Shown here piece by piece: positions 1 through 6,142 of a stretch of 7,423 nucleotides of DNA. Origin of the DNA: an uncultured Arcobacter sp. (lineage in GTDB: Bacteria; Campylobacterota; Campylobacteria; Campylobacterales; Arcobacteraceae); the NCBI GenBank assembly GCA_937860115.1, contig CALMBI010000023.1, forward strand, positions 1 through 7,423, given 5' to 3'. Position 1 is the first letter of the stretch. Each line of letters starts with the position of its first letter. Under the pieces are notes generated by a model. The model saw only the letters and a program-made list of their open reading frames with translations. It had not been told where the DNA came from and did no database searches. Made by a program: the position numbers and the translations under genes.

Positions 1-215
1 TCTAAAAGACTAAAATCTAAGTCTTGCAAAAACTTCACAATAGCTTTTGCATTTCCATAAGCAAATAATGCACAAATGAAAGAGATATACTCATCATTGT
101 AGATTTTTGCCACCATAATTGGATCTGGTTTTTCGTTACACAATTCATCAAAACTATCTCTTTTTTTCACTTCATTATCAAGAAGTTGTTTGAGTTTTGA
201 TATTTTATTATTCAT
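1..215 (-). CDS. TIGR02757 (DUF2400) family protein, 5' part only
   Basis: The first 71 codons of a minus-strand gene that continues past the left edge. It starts at an ATG at 215-213 and has no stop within the window. The visible product begins MNNKISKLKQLLDNEV and contains PDPIMVAKIYNDEYISF (roughly residues 31-47) followed by ALFAYGNAKAIVKFL (roughly 50-64). The 'DP ... D.E ... ALFAYGN ...I..FL' pattern is what I recall as the N-terminal signature of the TIGR02757/DUF2400 family, whose biochemical role is not established. No in-frame ATG, GTG or TTG lies just upstream, so this start is likely, but I see no good Shine-Dalgarno before it (the upstream bases read TCTTTCGTTTTT). The gap to the ftsW stop is 27 bases with no terminator, so it is probably cotranscribed with, and perhaps translationally dependent on, ftsW. 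The family call is from memory of the motif, not a search. Confidence 0.8.
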   Translation of the reverse strand, partial: MNNKISKLKQLLDNEVKKRDSFDELCNEKPDPIMVAKIYNDEYISFICALFAYGNAKAIVKFLQDLDFSLL

Positions 216-242
216 AAAAACGAAAGATTTATTTAGAAAATC

Positions 243-1511
243 TTAATACCTTAAACTCTCATCATCTTCATCTTCTAACGCTTTATTTGGAACTTCATCC
301 ACCTCTTTACTAATAGAAAGAACCATACCAAGGGCTAAACCAAGTGCTAAGATCTGACTACCTCCGTAGCTTAAAAATGGAACTGCAATCCCTTTAATAG
401 GGATCATTCCTGTAATACCAAACGAATTTATAATAAGCTCAAAACTAATCATAAGCCCTATTCCAAGTACAAAATAATGGTGCACTTGATTCTTTACTCT
501 TCTACTTATTTTAAATAATCGAATAATAACAAAAATGATCAGTCCAAGAATAAATAAAAATCCAAAAAAACCAACCTCTTCTAAAATACCAGCTAAAACA
601 AAGTCAGTATGAACCTCACTTAAAAACCCAAGCTTCATATTCCCTTCAGCTAATCCTTGCCCAAAAAATCCACCATTATTGATAGCACTCAAAGAACTAT
701 TTACTTGATATGGCTCATCAAAATCAGTTACCCTTAGTGACTCTTGCATTGATGGTGGTAAATATTCTAAATAGCTATCTTGTACACTACTCCACCAACT
801 TTTGATTCTCCCTACCCTATGTGGAGCGATAGCAACCAATGTAATGAAAGCAGTGATTGAAAATGTTACGATAAGAAATAAGATCTTCAAACTTCTCTCA
901 GCAAAATACATCATAAAAAGCATCACAACACCTAAAAGCACTGTATTTCCTAAATCTTTTTGCATAACAGCGATAAAGATTGCTAAAAATCCTAAAAATC
1001 CTAAATATGGCAATATCTCTTTTGTTTCTTGCTTCAGAGTTAATTTTCCACTGTCTGAAAATCTTTTGTGGAATGATCTAGCTAAAATATAGATGAATCC
1101 TATCTTTACAAACTCTACAGGTGAGATAGAGATTGGCCCAAGACGTATCCATCTTGCTGCTCCCCCTGATTCTGTTACCATAGATGCAGGAAGTCCTTTC
1201 ATAAAAACTAATAGTAAGCCAGAAAAAATAAATATTTTGATCCCTAACTTCCAATCTTTGAAGATAACGCTTGGTTTAATATGCGCAAAGACCCACATTA
1301 GTAAAATAGAAAATAAAACAACTATCCCTTGTCTTAAAAAAAAGTGAAATTGGGAATAATCATAATAATCAACCGTATAAATAGAGAGTGAATATGAGAA
1401 TATCATACCTACAATCATAAGAAATGATGCTGTGTATAAAAGATAATAATCTGGTGTTCTATCGTCTGCATAGAGTAGAGCTTTGTCTTTGAACCATGAT
1501 ATGATTTTCAT
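243..1511 (-). CDS. ftsW: FtsW/RodA/SpoVE (SEDS) family peptidoglycan glycosyltransferase, probably FtsW
   Basis: A 422-residue polytopic inner-membrane protein. SEDS proteins polymerise lipid II into glycan strands with a partner class B PBP; FtsW acts at the septum and RodA in the side wall. Hydrophobic segments lie near residues 23-43, 57-78, 88-106, 130-147, 167-184, 189-204, 209-228, 304-333, 344-368 and 377-402. Family motifs are visible: ARWIRLGPISISPVEFVKI (119-137), KDLGNTVLL (185-193), YQVNSSLSAINNGGFFGQGL (268-287), SEVHTDFVLAGILEEVG (298-314) and PFLSYGGSQ (378-386). The Asp of HTDF (D303) aligns with the catalytic Asp of RodA/FtsW. The ATG start is preceded by AAGGGA (1516-1521, spacer 4). 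The length is close to E. coli FtsW (414). The N-terminal SYSLSIYTVDYYD...FHFFLRQ style favours FtsW over RodA, but no neighbouring divisome gene proves it. The last about 20 residues are a strongly acidic tail (EVDEVPNKALEDEDDESLRY). Confidence 0.9.
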   Translation of the reverse strand: MKIISWFKDKALLYADDRTPDYYLLYTASFLMIVGMIFSYSLSIYTVDYYDYSQFHFFLRQGIVVLFSILLMWVFAHIKPSVIFKDWKLGIKIFIFSGLLLVFMKGLPASMVTESGGAARWIRLGPISISPVEFVKIGFIYILARSFHKRFSDSGKLTLKQETKEILPYLGFLGFLAIFIAVMQKDLGNTVLLGVVMLFMMYFAERSLKILFLIVTFSITAFITLVAIAPHRVGRIKSWWSSVQDSYLEYLPPSMQESLRVTDFDEPYQVNSSLSAINNGGFFGQGLAEGNMKLGFLSEVHTDFVLAGILEEVGFFGFLFILGLIIFVIIRLFKISRRVKNQVHHYFVLGIGLMISFELIINSFGITGMIPIKGIAVPFLSYGGSQILALGLALGMVLSISKEVDEVPNKALEDEDDESLRY

Positions 1512-1515
1512 TTGA

Positions 1516-1542
1516 TCCCTTGTGTTAAAAGATTGGATTATA
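1516..1542 (-). promoter_or_regulatory. Candidate promoter -10 box and RBS for ftsW
   Basis: On the minus strand the region upstream of ftsW contains a perfect TATAAT at 1542-1537, immediately preceded by TTG. A transcript starting about 7 bases downstream would have a leader of about 20 bases ending in the ribosome site AAGGGA (1521-1516). The region where a -35 box would lie (about 1560-1565) is only A/T-rich, with no TTGACA. This fits the Campylobacterota sigma-70 style, in which the -35 box is poorly conserved. It is a pattern match by eye; no transcript data are available. Confidence 0.55.
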
Positions 1543-1588
1543 CAATAGGAACCATTTAAAAAATATTTGATGTTTATTATTTAAAACG

Positions 1589-1597
1589 TGTTATGCT
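1589..1597 (+). promoter_or_regulatory. Candidate extended -10 promoter for the gre gene
   Basis: TGTTATGCT at 1589-1597 reads as an extended -10 (TGn followed by TATGCT, four of six matches to TATAAT including the first TA and the last T). It sits in an A/T-rich run and would start RNA near 1603-1605, giving a leader of about 25 bases that contains the strong ribosome site at 1615-1620. The call is tentative because other AT-rich hexamers in 1561-1585 could serve instead. If it is right, an upstream ATG at 1593 would lie inside the -10 box and could not be a translation start. Confidence 0.35.
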
Positions 1598-1614
1598 TTT
1601 TTCAATAAAACTTC

Positions 1615-1620
1615 AAGGAG
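1615..1620 (+). promoter_or_regulatory. Shine-Dalgarno AAGGAG that fixes the gre start
   Basis: AAGGAG ends 8 bases before the ATG at 1629. The alternative in-frame ATG at 1593 has no purine-rich site before it, and its 12 extra residues (MLFSIKLQGVSA) do not resemble the start of Gre factors. The start is therefore placed at 1629. Confidence 0.8.
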
Positions 1621-1628
1621 TATCCGCA

Positions 1629-2099
1629 ATGAATCCAAACCAAAAACCAATCACCTCCTTAGGTGTCGATATATTTAGAGAAGAATTTAAACATAAACAA
1701 GTTGAGAGACATTTTTGGGTAGGAGAGAAAGAAAGAGCAGCCGCACTTGGAGATAGAAGTGAAAATGCTGAATATATCAGTGCAAAAGAGATGATACGAA
1801 ATCTTGATAAAAGGCTTCGATATTTGCAAAATATAGTACAAAATTCTAGAGTAATAGACCCAAATGATATACCAAATAATGATGTAAGATTTGGAAAAGT
1901 AATAATGTTTAATGATGGAAATTTTATCTGTTTAGTTGGATCGTATGAGTTATCATTATTTGAAAATGCCATTTCTGTGTATTCACCTGTAGGGAAACAA
2001 CTCTTAGCCAAAAAAATAGATGATTCAATCACACTAAATAAAAAAAAGATTACAATAAAATCAATACAATCTATTTCAAAAGATCAACTACTTCGTTAA
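1629..2099 (+). CDS. GreA/GreB-family transcript cleavage (elongation) factor, GreB-like
   Basis: A 156-residue protein, matching the usual length of Gre factors (about 158). Gre proteins enter the RNA polymerase secondary channel and stimulate cleavage of backtracked RNA. The N-terminal helical hairpin covers about residues 10-77. Its tip carries LGDRSENAEYISAKEMIRNL (40-59), with the two acidic residues that coordinate the catalytic metal at D42 and E45. The GDRSENA variant and the following LDKRLRYLQ (59-67) resemble GreB (GDRSENADY...IDRRVRYL) more than GreA (GDLSENAEY). The C-terminal FKBP-like domain (about 83-153) includes ISVYSPVGKQLLAKKIDD (115-132), the usual 'SP.G.ALLGK..GD' element. 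It is the only plus-strand gene here, divergent from ftsW and convergent with batD, which it overlaps by 12 bases. Members of this group are often annotated simply as a 'GreA/GreB family elongation factor', so I do not assign greB firmly. Confidence 0.88.
   Translation: MNPNQKPITSLGVDIFREEFKHKQVERHFWVGEKERAAALGDRSENAEYISAKEMIRNLDKRLRYLQNIVQNSRVIDPNDIPNNDVRFGKVIMFNDGNFICLVGSYELSLFENAISVYSPVGKQLLAKKIDDSITLNKKKITIKSIQSISKDQLLR
2088..2099. other. Convergent overlap of gre and batD coding ends
   Basis: The plus-strand gre gene stops with TAA at 2097-2099 and the minus-strand batD stops with TAG at 2090-2088, so the two coding ends overlap by 12 bases. I see no GC-rich hairpin with a T-run on either strand here. 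Transcripts from both sides probably extend into the opposite gene, or terminate at a site that I cannot recognise. Confidence 0.8.
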
Positions 2100-3515
2100 A
2101 ATGTCAACTAAAGCATCTCTGTCTATTTTATTTTTCCCTTTTAAATAGAGATTTTCTTCTAATAAAGTGATAAAAGGCTTCAATTCTTCTCTTGATGCAT
2201 AAGCAAGAAGAAGATTATAAAGTTCTTTATCTTTTTTCGTTTTGAAAATCTTCTCATTGAGTGATGGTTTTGTTTTTTTAAATTTGAATTCTCTTAGCTT
2301 CAAAAGAGTATAAAAACTCAAAATTCCAAACAGTGTTCCAAAAAGAACATAACCAATCTTCTCTATCAAAGTTGTCCTTTGAAATAAGATAATTTCTGGA
2401 TTTTTAGAAATCTCTACATTGGCTATCTCTTTTTGCTCCTCTTTGATAAAAATTTCGATTGGTTTTGTTTTGATTTTTTCTATTTTGTCACTTTTTGGAT
2501 TATAAAATTCTAGTTCAAAAGATGGTATCTCAAAATCACTCTCTGAAATCAAAGAAAATTTTTGGATAAATTTCCCACCATACAACCCATTTTCCATATT
2601 TGTTTCTAGAAGTGGTTTTGTACTATGTGCAAATGTATTTGGGATATCAAGTGAGAACTCTTTGAGTTCATCGATATTTCCAATCCCTTCAATAGTTAAT
2701 GTAAGATTGATTGGTTTATTTGGTTCTGTTTCCCTCTTGTTTGTCTCTAATCGAATCTTATACTCTCCAAGTAAATTAATCCCGTTTGGCAAAGGGGAAA
2801 CCTCTAAAGCTTTACCCAAAGAATAGATGTTTTTTCTCATTGTAAAATTTTTTCCTCTTATCGTCACTCGAGTAGATTGAGATGGTATCTCATATTTACC
2901 CCCTTTTTGTGGGAAAAAAAGATACTCTTTTTGATACACTTTATATTCACCTTGTTCAAACTCTTTGCTCTTTGGCTCCTCTTTAATCAAAAAATCATTA
3001 AGGACTATAGGACTAAGTGAGTATTCAATATTTTGCAGCTCTTTTTTATACTTTAAAGAAAGAGAGACCACAAAAGATTCCCCAACATATACTTTTTCTT
3101 TTTTTGTTTCTAAAATCAACTGCACATCATCATTTGCTGAAGATATTGGTTGATTTTTTGTAACCTCAATAGAATTTGTTTTGTGAGAAATATCATCAAT
3201 ACTTATCTCAATTGGTGGAACAATAAATGTGTTATTTGGGATAAGTAGATATTCCATTTTTACAATATGAACTTTTTTATTATCCTCTTGTATTATTTTT
3301 TCTGATTTATGAGAACTCTCAATTGGTATCCCAGCTATTTTTTTTATTTGTGGAAATTCTATAACTTCCCCTTTTGCTTCTATTGAAAAAACAACTTCTT
3401 CCCCTTGATTAAATCGCTCTTTATCTACAAATGCAGTCACACTTCCAAAAACAAAAGTAGTAAAAAAGAGACAAGAAAAAGAAAGTTTACCAAGGATTGT
3501 TATTTTTTTGCCCAT
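2088..3515 (-). CDS. batD: BatD-family membrane-anchored protein, last gene of the MoxR/Bat operon
   Basis: A 475-residue envelope protein. Residues 1-28 form a signal peptide with basic MGKK, a hydrophobic core and a likely cleavage after SVTA. The bulk (about 29-380) is beta-rich. It repeats the pattern of a hydrophobic strand followed by 'P...(G)...IP' three times: MEYLLIPNNTFIVPPIEI (87-104), YLFFPQKGGKYEIPS (198-212) and FSLISESDFEIPSFELEFY (320-338). This is typical of the Ig-like modules of BatD. One transmembrane helix lies at about 385-405 and is followed by a basic cytoplasmic tail of about 70 residues. The family is named after the Bacteroides aerotolerance genes; a molecular activity is unproven. 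It is somewhat shorter than many BatD proteins (about 550-600). The ATG is preceded by AAAGGAG at 3522-3528 (spacer 6), a strong site inside the 3' end of the TPR gene, which overlaps batD by 29 bases. Confidence 0.85.
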   Translation of the reverse strand: MGKKITILGKLSFSCLFFTTFVFGSVTAFVDKERFNQGEEVVFSIEAKGEVIEFPQIKKIAGIPIESSHKSEKIIQEDNKKVHIVKMEYLLIPNNTFIVPPIEISIDDISHKTNSIEVTKNQPISSANDDVQLILETKKEKVYVGESFVVSLSLKYKKELQNIEYSLSPIVLNDFLIKEEPKSKEFEQGEYKVYQKEYLFFPQKGGKYEIPSQSTRVTIRGKNFTMRKNIYSLGKALEVSPLPNGINLLGEYKIRLETNKRETEPNKPINLTLTIEGIGNIDELKEFSLDIPNTFAHSTKPLLETNMENGLYGGKFIQKFSLISESDFEIPSFELEFYNPKSDKIEKIKTKPIEIFIKEEQKEIANVEISKNPEIILFQRTTLIEKIGYVLFGTLFGILSFYTLLKLREFKFKKTKPSLNEKIFKTKKDKELYNLLLAYASREELKPFITLLEENLYLKGKNKIDRDALVDILTK

Positions 3516-4275
3516 TTTTGGCTCCTTTATCTCGTAGTGGTATCATCAGTGTTTCAATCTCTCGTTTGTCTAAAATCTCCATCCATTTTTTATCTTCACT
3601 TTCCAAAGTTTTATCTTCAAGCCGTTTGTGTTTAATTGTAAGTTTGTTTTTCATTTCTACTTGTTCTCTTTCATTTGTTTGACTTTTCATTTGAAGATTT
3701 GAAACTTCATTTACATTCCCTTTTGGATCACTTAATTTCCCTTTTTTAACAATATTTTCCCTTCCATTATCCTCTTTAAACTCTTCATTGTTATCTTCCA
3801 TTATCGAGCCACTTCGTCTATCATTTGCTTCGTTGTCTTTGTTGGGATCTTTATTCTTCTTTTGTTTTTTTTTCTCTTGCTTCTCTTTAAAAAGGAGTAA
3901 ATCAAGATTATATCTACCATCTTTATCATCTTTGATTGCAAGGGCTTTTCTATAACTCTCTATCGCTTCTTTATTTTTTCCAAGCTTAGTGTAGCTATTT
4001 CCCATATTGTAAAAGAGTTCAAAAGCTAATTTCTCTGAAGCAATCTTTTTATATTGCTCCAACGCCTCATCATACCGCTCTTGTTGATACAAAATATTTC
4101 CCATATTGTAGAGTATCTCATCGGTTGGCTTTTCTATCTTTTGATAATACTCCAAACACTTTTTGAAATTGCCTTCCTCTAAACTCTGCTGTGCTTCTCT
4201 TAAAAAAAAACTCTCTTTCATTTCCCAAAGAAAATAAAATGAAATAAATAAAAACAATCCAGCTAGCTTTTTCAC
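3487..4275 (-). CDS. TPR protein of the Bat operon (BatC-like)
   Basis: A 262-residue protein starting with GTG. Residues 3-18 are hydrophobic (an uncleaved anchor or signal). TPR units follow: a partial one at about 25-48 (AQQSLEEGNFKKCLEYYQKI), then EILYNMGNILYQQERYDEAL (53-72) and ELFYNMGNSYTKLGKNKEAI (86-105), closing with GRYNLDLLLFK (120-130). From about 131 to 228 it is a low-complexity, Lys/Glu/Asn-rich linker that is probably disordered. It ends in a more ordered stretch, KKWMEILDKREIETLMIPLR (229-248), and a final NNNPW. TPR proteins in this place are presumed scaffolds for the VWA subunits. The start is supported by GAGGTG (4280-4285) and by the 4-base GTGA overlap with the batB stop; the next Met is at residue 19, inside or after the anchor. 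A run of nine A on the plus strand (4202-4210) encodes Phe-Phe. BatC fits by gene order and TPR content; a BatE-like or generic TPR name is also possible. Confidence 0.82.
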   Translation of the reverse strand: MKKLAGLFLFISFYFLWEMKESFFLREAQQSLEEGNFKKCLEYYQKIEKPTDEILYNMGNILYQQERYDEALEQYKKIASEKLAFELFYNMGNSYTKLGKNKEAIESYRKALAIKDDKDGRYNLDLLLFKEKQEKKKQKKNKDPNKDNEANDRRSGSIMEDNNEEFKEDNGRENIVKKGKLSDPKGNVNEVSNLQMKSQTNEREQVEMKNKLTIKHKRLEDKTLESEDKKWMEILDKREIETLMIPLRDKGAKNGQKNNNPW

Positions 4276-5234
4276 GACTCACCTCGTAGTCGTATCCCAG
4301 AGATACTCAGTCCAAAAAAGAAAAGTGAAAAAAGAAGCGGTATAAAAAACAACTCTTCATTATTAGGAATAATCACATCTTCTTCTTTTTTATCCAAAGC
4401 AAATCTTTCTACAATAACATCTAAAAATATTTGCAAATCTTTTGGATTGTGGGAGTATTCAAGATAAGCTCCACCTGTTTGAAGTGCAAGTTCTTTTATC
4501 CGACTACTCAAGCTTGAAATCACAATATTGCCAGATTTATCTAGCTGGACTATCCCATCATCTCCTACTATTTTACTCCCTCTTTTTGTCCCAATTCCAT
4601 AGACAAAAATTGTTATGTTATGCTCTTTTGCAAAGGCTATCTCTTTTTGAAAACTTTTTTGATCCCCACCATCACTAAAAATTATCAAAGGTTTCTCTTT
4701 TTGATCTACAAAAAGTTTATCTGTTTGATGAAGCATCTCTAAAAAATCTGTCCCTTGTGTAAGTGAAGTGTCAAGTTTAGTATGTTCAATCAAATAAGCA
4801 ACACTCATCAAATCGTTTGAAAATGGAGTAACAAGATATGTTACATCACTAAAGCCCACTATTCCTACCTTTTCACCTTTGAGCAAATCAAGAAATGTTT
4901 GCATTTTTGTTTTTGCAAATTCAAATCTATTTGGTTTCACATCTTTTGCTAACATCGATTTTGAGATGTCAAAAGCAACCATAAAAGAGAGATTTGGTTG
5001 TTTTTCATTTTGTAAAGTATTTTTTATAATGGGTCTAGCAAGAGCAACTATCAAACACACAATTGCTGCGAACAAAAAAAACATTTTGAGTTTTTCTTGA
5101 TTGGTACTTTTAATAATTTTCCCCCTCATAGTATCACTAAAAATATGGGAATATTGCCCAGTTTTTTTATGTGCAAAAAAAAGAAAAGGGAGTAACAGGA
5201 GAAAATATAAATTGTGTGCTGAATCGAAACTCAT
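4272..5234 (-). CDS. batB: BatB-like von Willebrand factor A domain membrane protein
   Basis: A 320-residue protein with N-terminal hydrophobic segments at about 9-20 and 49-67, a VWA domain at about 82-275 and a C-terminal hydrophobic segment at about 295-313. The metal-ion-dependent adhesion site looks complete: DISKS (D89, S91, S93), the Thr of LTQGTDF (T162) and the Asp of FSDGGD (D188). Diagnostic BatB-like runs are IVALARPI (62-69), SMLAKDVKPNRFEFAK (93-108), KVGIVGFSD (122-130), FVYGIGTKRGSKI (210-222) and ALQTGGAYLEY (250-260). The insertion between the IGT motif and the TGG motif (VGDDGIVQLDKSGNIVISSL) is typical of BatB. VWA/MIDAS domains bind protein partners through a divalent metal; here it probably works with BatA and MoxR. 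The ATG start overlaps the batA stop as ATGA, and GAGGGG lies a few bases upstream. The family call is strong; the exact partner is inferred. Confidence 0.9.
   Translation of the reverse strand: MSFDSAHNLYFLLLLPFLFFAHKKTGQYSHIFSDTMRGKIIKSTNQEKLKMFFLFAAIVCLIVALARPIIKNTLQNEKQPNLSFMVAFDISKSMLAKDVKPNRFEFAKTKMQTFLDLLKGEKVGIVGFSDVTYLVTPFSNDLMSVAYLIEHTKLDTSLTQGTDFLEMLHQTDKLFVDQKEKPLIIFSDGGDQKSFQKEIAFAKEHNITIFVYGIGTKRGSKIVGDDGIVQLDKSGNIVISSLSSRIKELALQTGGAYLEYSHNPKDLQIFLDVIVERFALDKKEEDVIIPNNEELFFIPLLFSLFFFGLSISGIRLRGES
4280..4285 (-). promoter_or_regulatory. Shine-Dalgarno supporting the GTG start of the TPR gene
   Basis: On the minus strand GAGGTG lies 4 bases before the GTG at 4275-4273 (6 bases if only GAGG is counted). 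It lies within the last codons of batB. It supports a GTG start that overlaps the batB TGA as GTGA, matching the ATGA couplings elsewhere in the operon. Confidence 0.7.
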
Positions 5235-6142
5235 CTTTTCCCCTCAAACGTATTACTTACTAAAATCCCATAAATGACTAATAAAAAGAGTGCAAAATAG
5301 AGAGGATACTGAAAATAATAGGTTTTTTTAACAAACAGTTTTGTCTTTATTTCACTTTTTTCTAAAAGATTAATCTCATTGTAAATCGTTGCAATCTCCT
5401 CTTTCCCTTTTCCAAAATAAAATTTTCCACCCGTTTTGGAAGCAATCTCTTTTAAAACTCCACTATGAAAATCCCCATCATTCCCTATACCAATTGTATA
5501 AACTTTTATCCCAAGTTTTTTGATTCTTTTTAGGGCTGTTTTTAGAGATACAGATTCAGCACTATTGATCCCATCAGTGATAAGAAGTGCTATTTTATTT
5601 GTTACTTGACTTTTTGCAAACAGATTACTATTAAGATAAAGTGCTTCATACAATGCTGTTTGCAACTCCCCTGCTACACCAACTTCTACAAAATCCAAAA
5701 GGGTAGTGAGTGTTTTCTTTTCATAAGTGAGAGGTACTGCAACATAAGCAAAATCAGCAAAGAAAGATAAAGAGAGTCTATCATGTTCCCTTTTTGCTAT
5801 AAAATCATGCAAAATCTCTTTAGTAATTTCAAATTTATTATTTTCAAGCATACTACCACTTGCATCTACAATTAAAGCTATCTCATGACCTTTCCCTTCA
5901 TTAAGAGCTATTTCATCCGTTTTGATAGGATTCGCTAAAGCAATCACACAAGCACTAAATATAAGAAATCGCAAACTATCAATCAGATAGTTTTGATTTT
6001 TTGTTGCTTGATGGAGCATCTTTGTATTTGAGAAATATATCTCTTGAAGTTTTTCTTGACAAAAAAAGAAGCATATAAAATAGACTCCAAAAAGGGTAAA
6101 TGCAAGAGGATACACAAAAGTAATTTGTTCTAAAAAACTCAT
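5231..6142 (-). CDS. batA: BatA-like von Willebrand factor A domain membrane protein
   Basis: A 303-residue protein. An N-terminal hydrophobic segment lies at about 9-28 and a second at about 56-71, ending IALANPI, the counterpart of the ALARP motif. The VWA domain covers about 87-265 and a C-terminal membrane helix about 277-296. MIDAS residues: DASGS (D93, S95, S97) and the Asp of LLITDGINSAE (D190) are clear. The Thr is less clear; T162 in GELQTALYEAL fits best, but the usual 'GTA.G.A' glycine context has changed. VYTIGIGNDGDF (214-225) and IASKTGGKFYFGK (233-245) close the fold as in other BatA proteins. As the first of two tandem VWA genes it takes the BatA position. The start ATG overlaps the preceding gene as ATGA, with AAGGA 6 bases upstream. 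It is presumed to form part of the same inner-membrane assembly as BatB, the TPR protein and BatD. Confidence 0.88.
   Translation of the reverse strand: MSFLEQITFVYPLAFTLFGVYFICFFFCQEKLQEIYFSNTKMLHQATKNQNYLIDSLRFLIFSACVIALANPIKTDEIALNEGKGHEIALIVDASGSMLENNKFEITKEILHDFIAKREHDRLSLSFFADFAYVAVPLTYEKKTLTTLLDFVEVGVAGELQTALYEALYLNSNLFAKSQVTNKIALLITDGINSAESVSLKTALKRIKKLGIKVYTIGIGNDGDFHSGVLKEIASKTGGKFYFGKGKEEIATIYNEINLLEKSEIKTKLFVKKTYYFQYPLYFALFLLVIYGILVSNTFEGKR

Noticed and set aside
802..1347. Plus-strand open frames (802-1092, 1093-1347) opposite ftsW
   Set aside because: They are antisense shadows of a well-supported SEDS gene, with no ribosome site and no recognisable protein.
1593..1628. Twelve-residue upstream extension of the gre gene from ATG 1593
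   Set aside because: There is no ribosome site before 1593, a strong AAGGAG precedes 1629, the product from 1629 has the normal Gre length, and 1593 lies within the candidate -10 box.
1613..2032. Minus-strand open frames opposite the gre gene (1613-2032 and 1659-1841)
   Set aside because: They lie antisense to a clear Gre factor, have a low-complexity composition and no start signals.
2965..3682. Plus-strand open frames opposite batD and the TPR gene (2965-3153, 3405-3635, 3497-3682)
   Set aside because: These are mirror images of Lys/Phe-rich coding sequence on the other strand, with no family resemblance.
4202..4210. Nine-base A run (T run on the coding strand) as a phase-variation switch in the TPR gene
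   Set aside because: The window is full of A/T runs of 7-9 bases. Phase-variable tracts in this group are usually longer G/C runs, and the frame is intact here.
4442..5100. Plus-strand open frames opposite batB (4442-4678, 4879-5100)
   Set aside because: They are antisense to an intact VWA gene with clear motifs, and have no ribosome sites.
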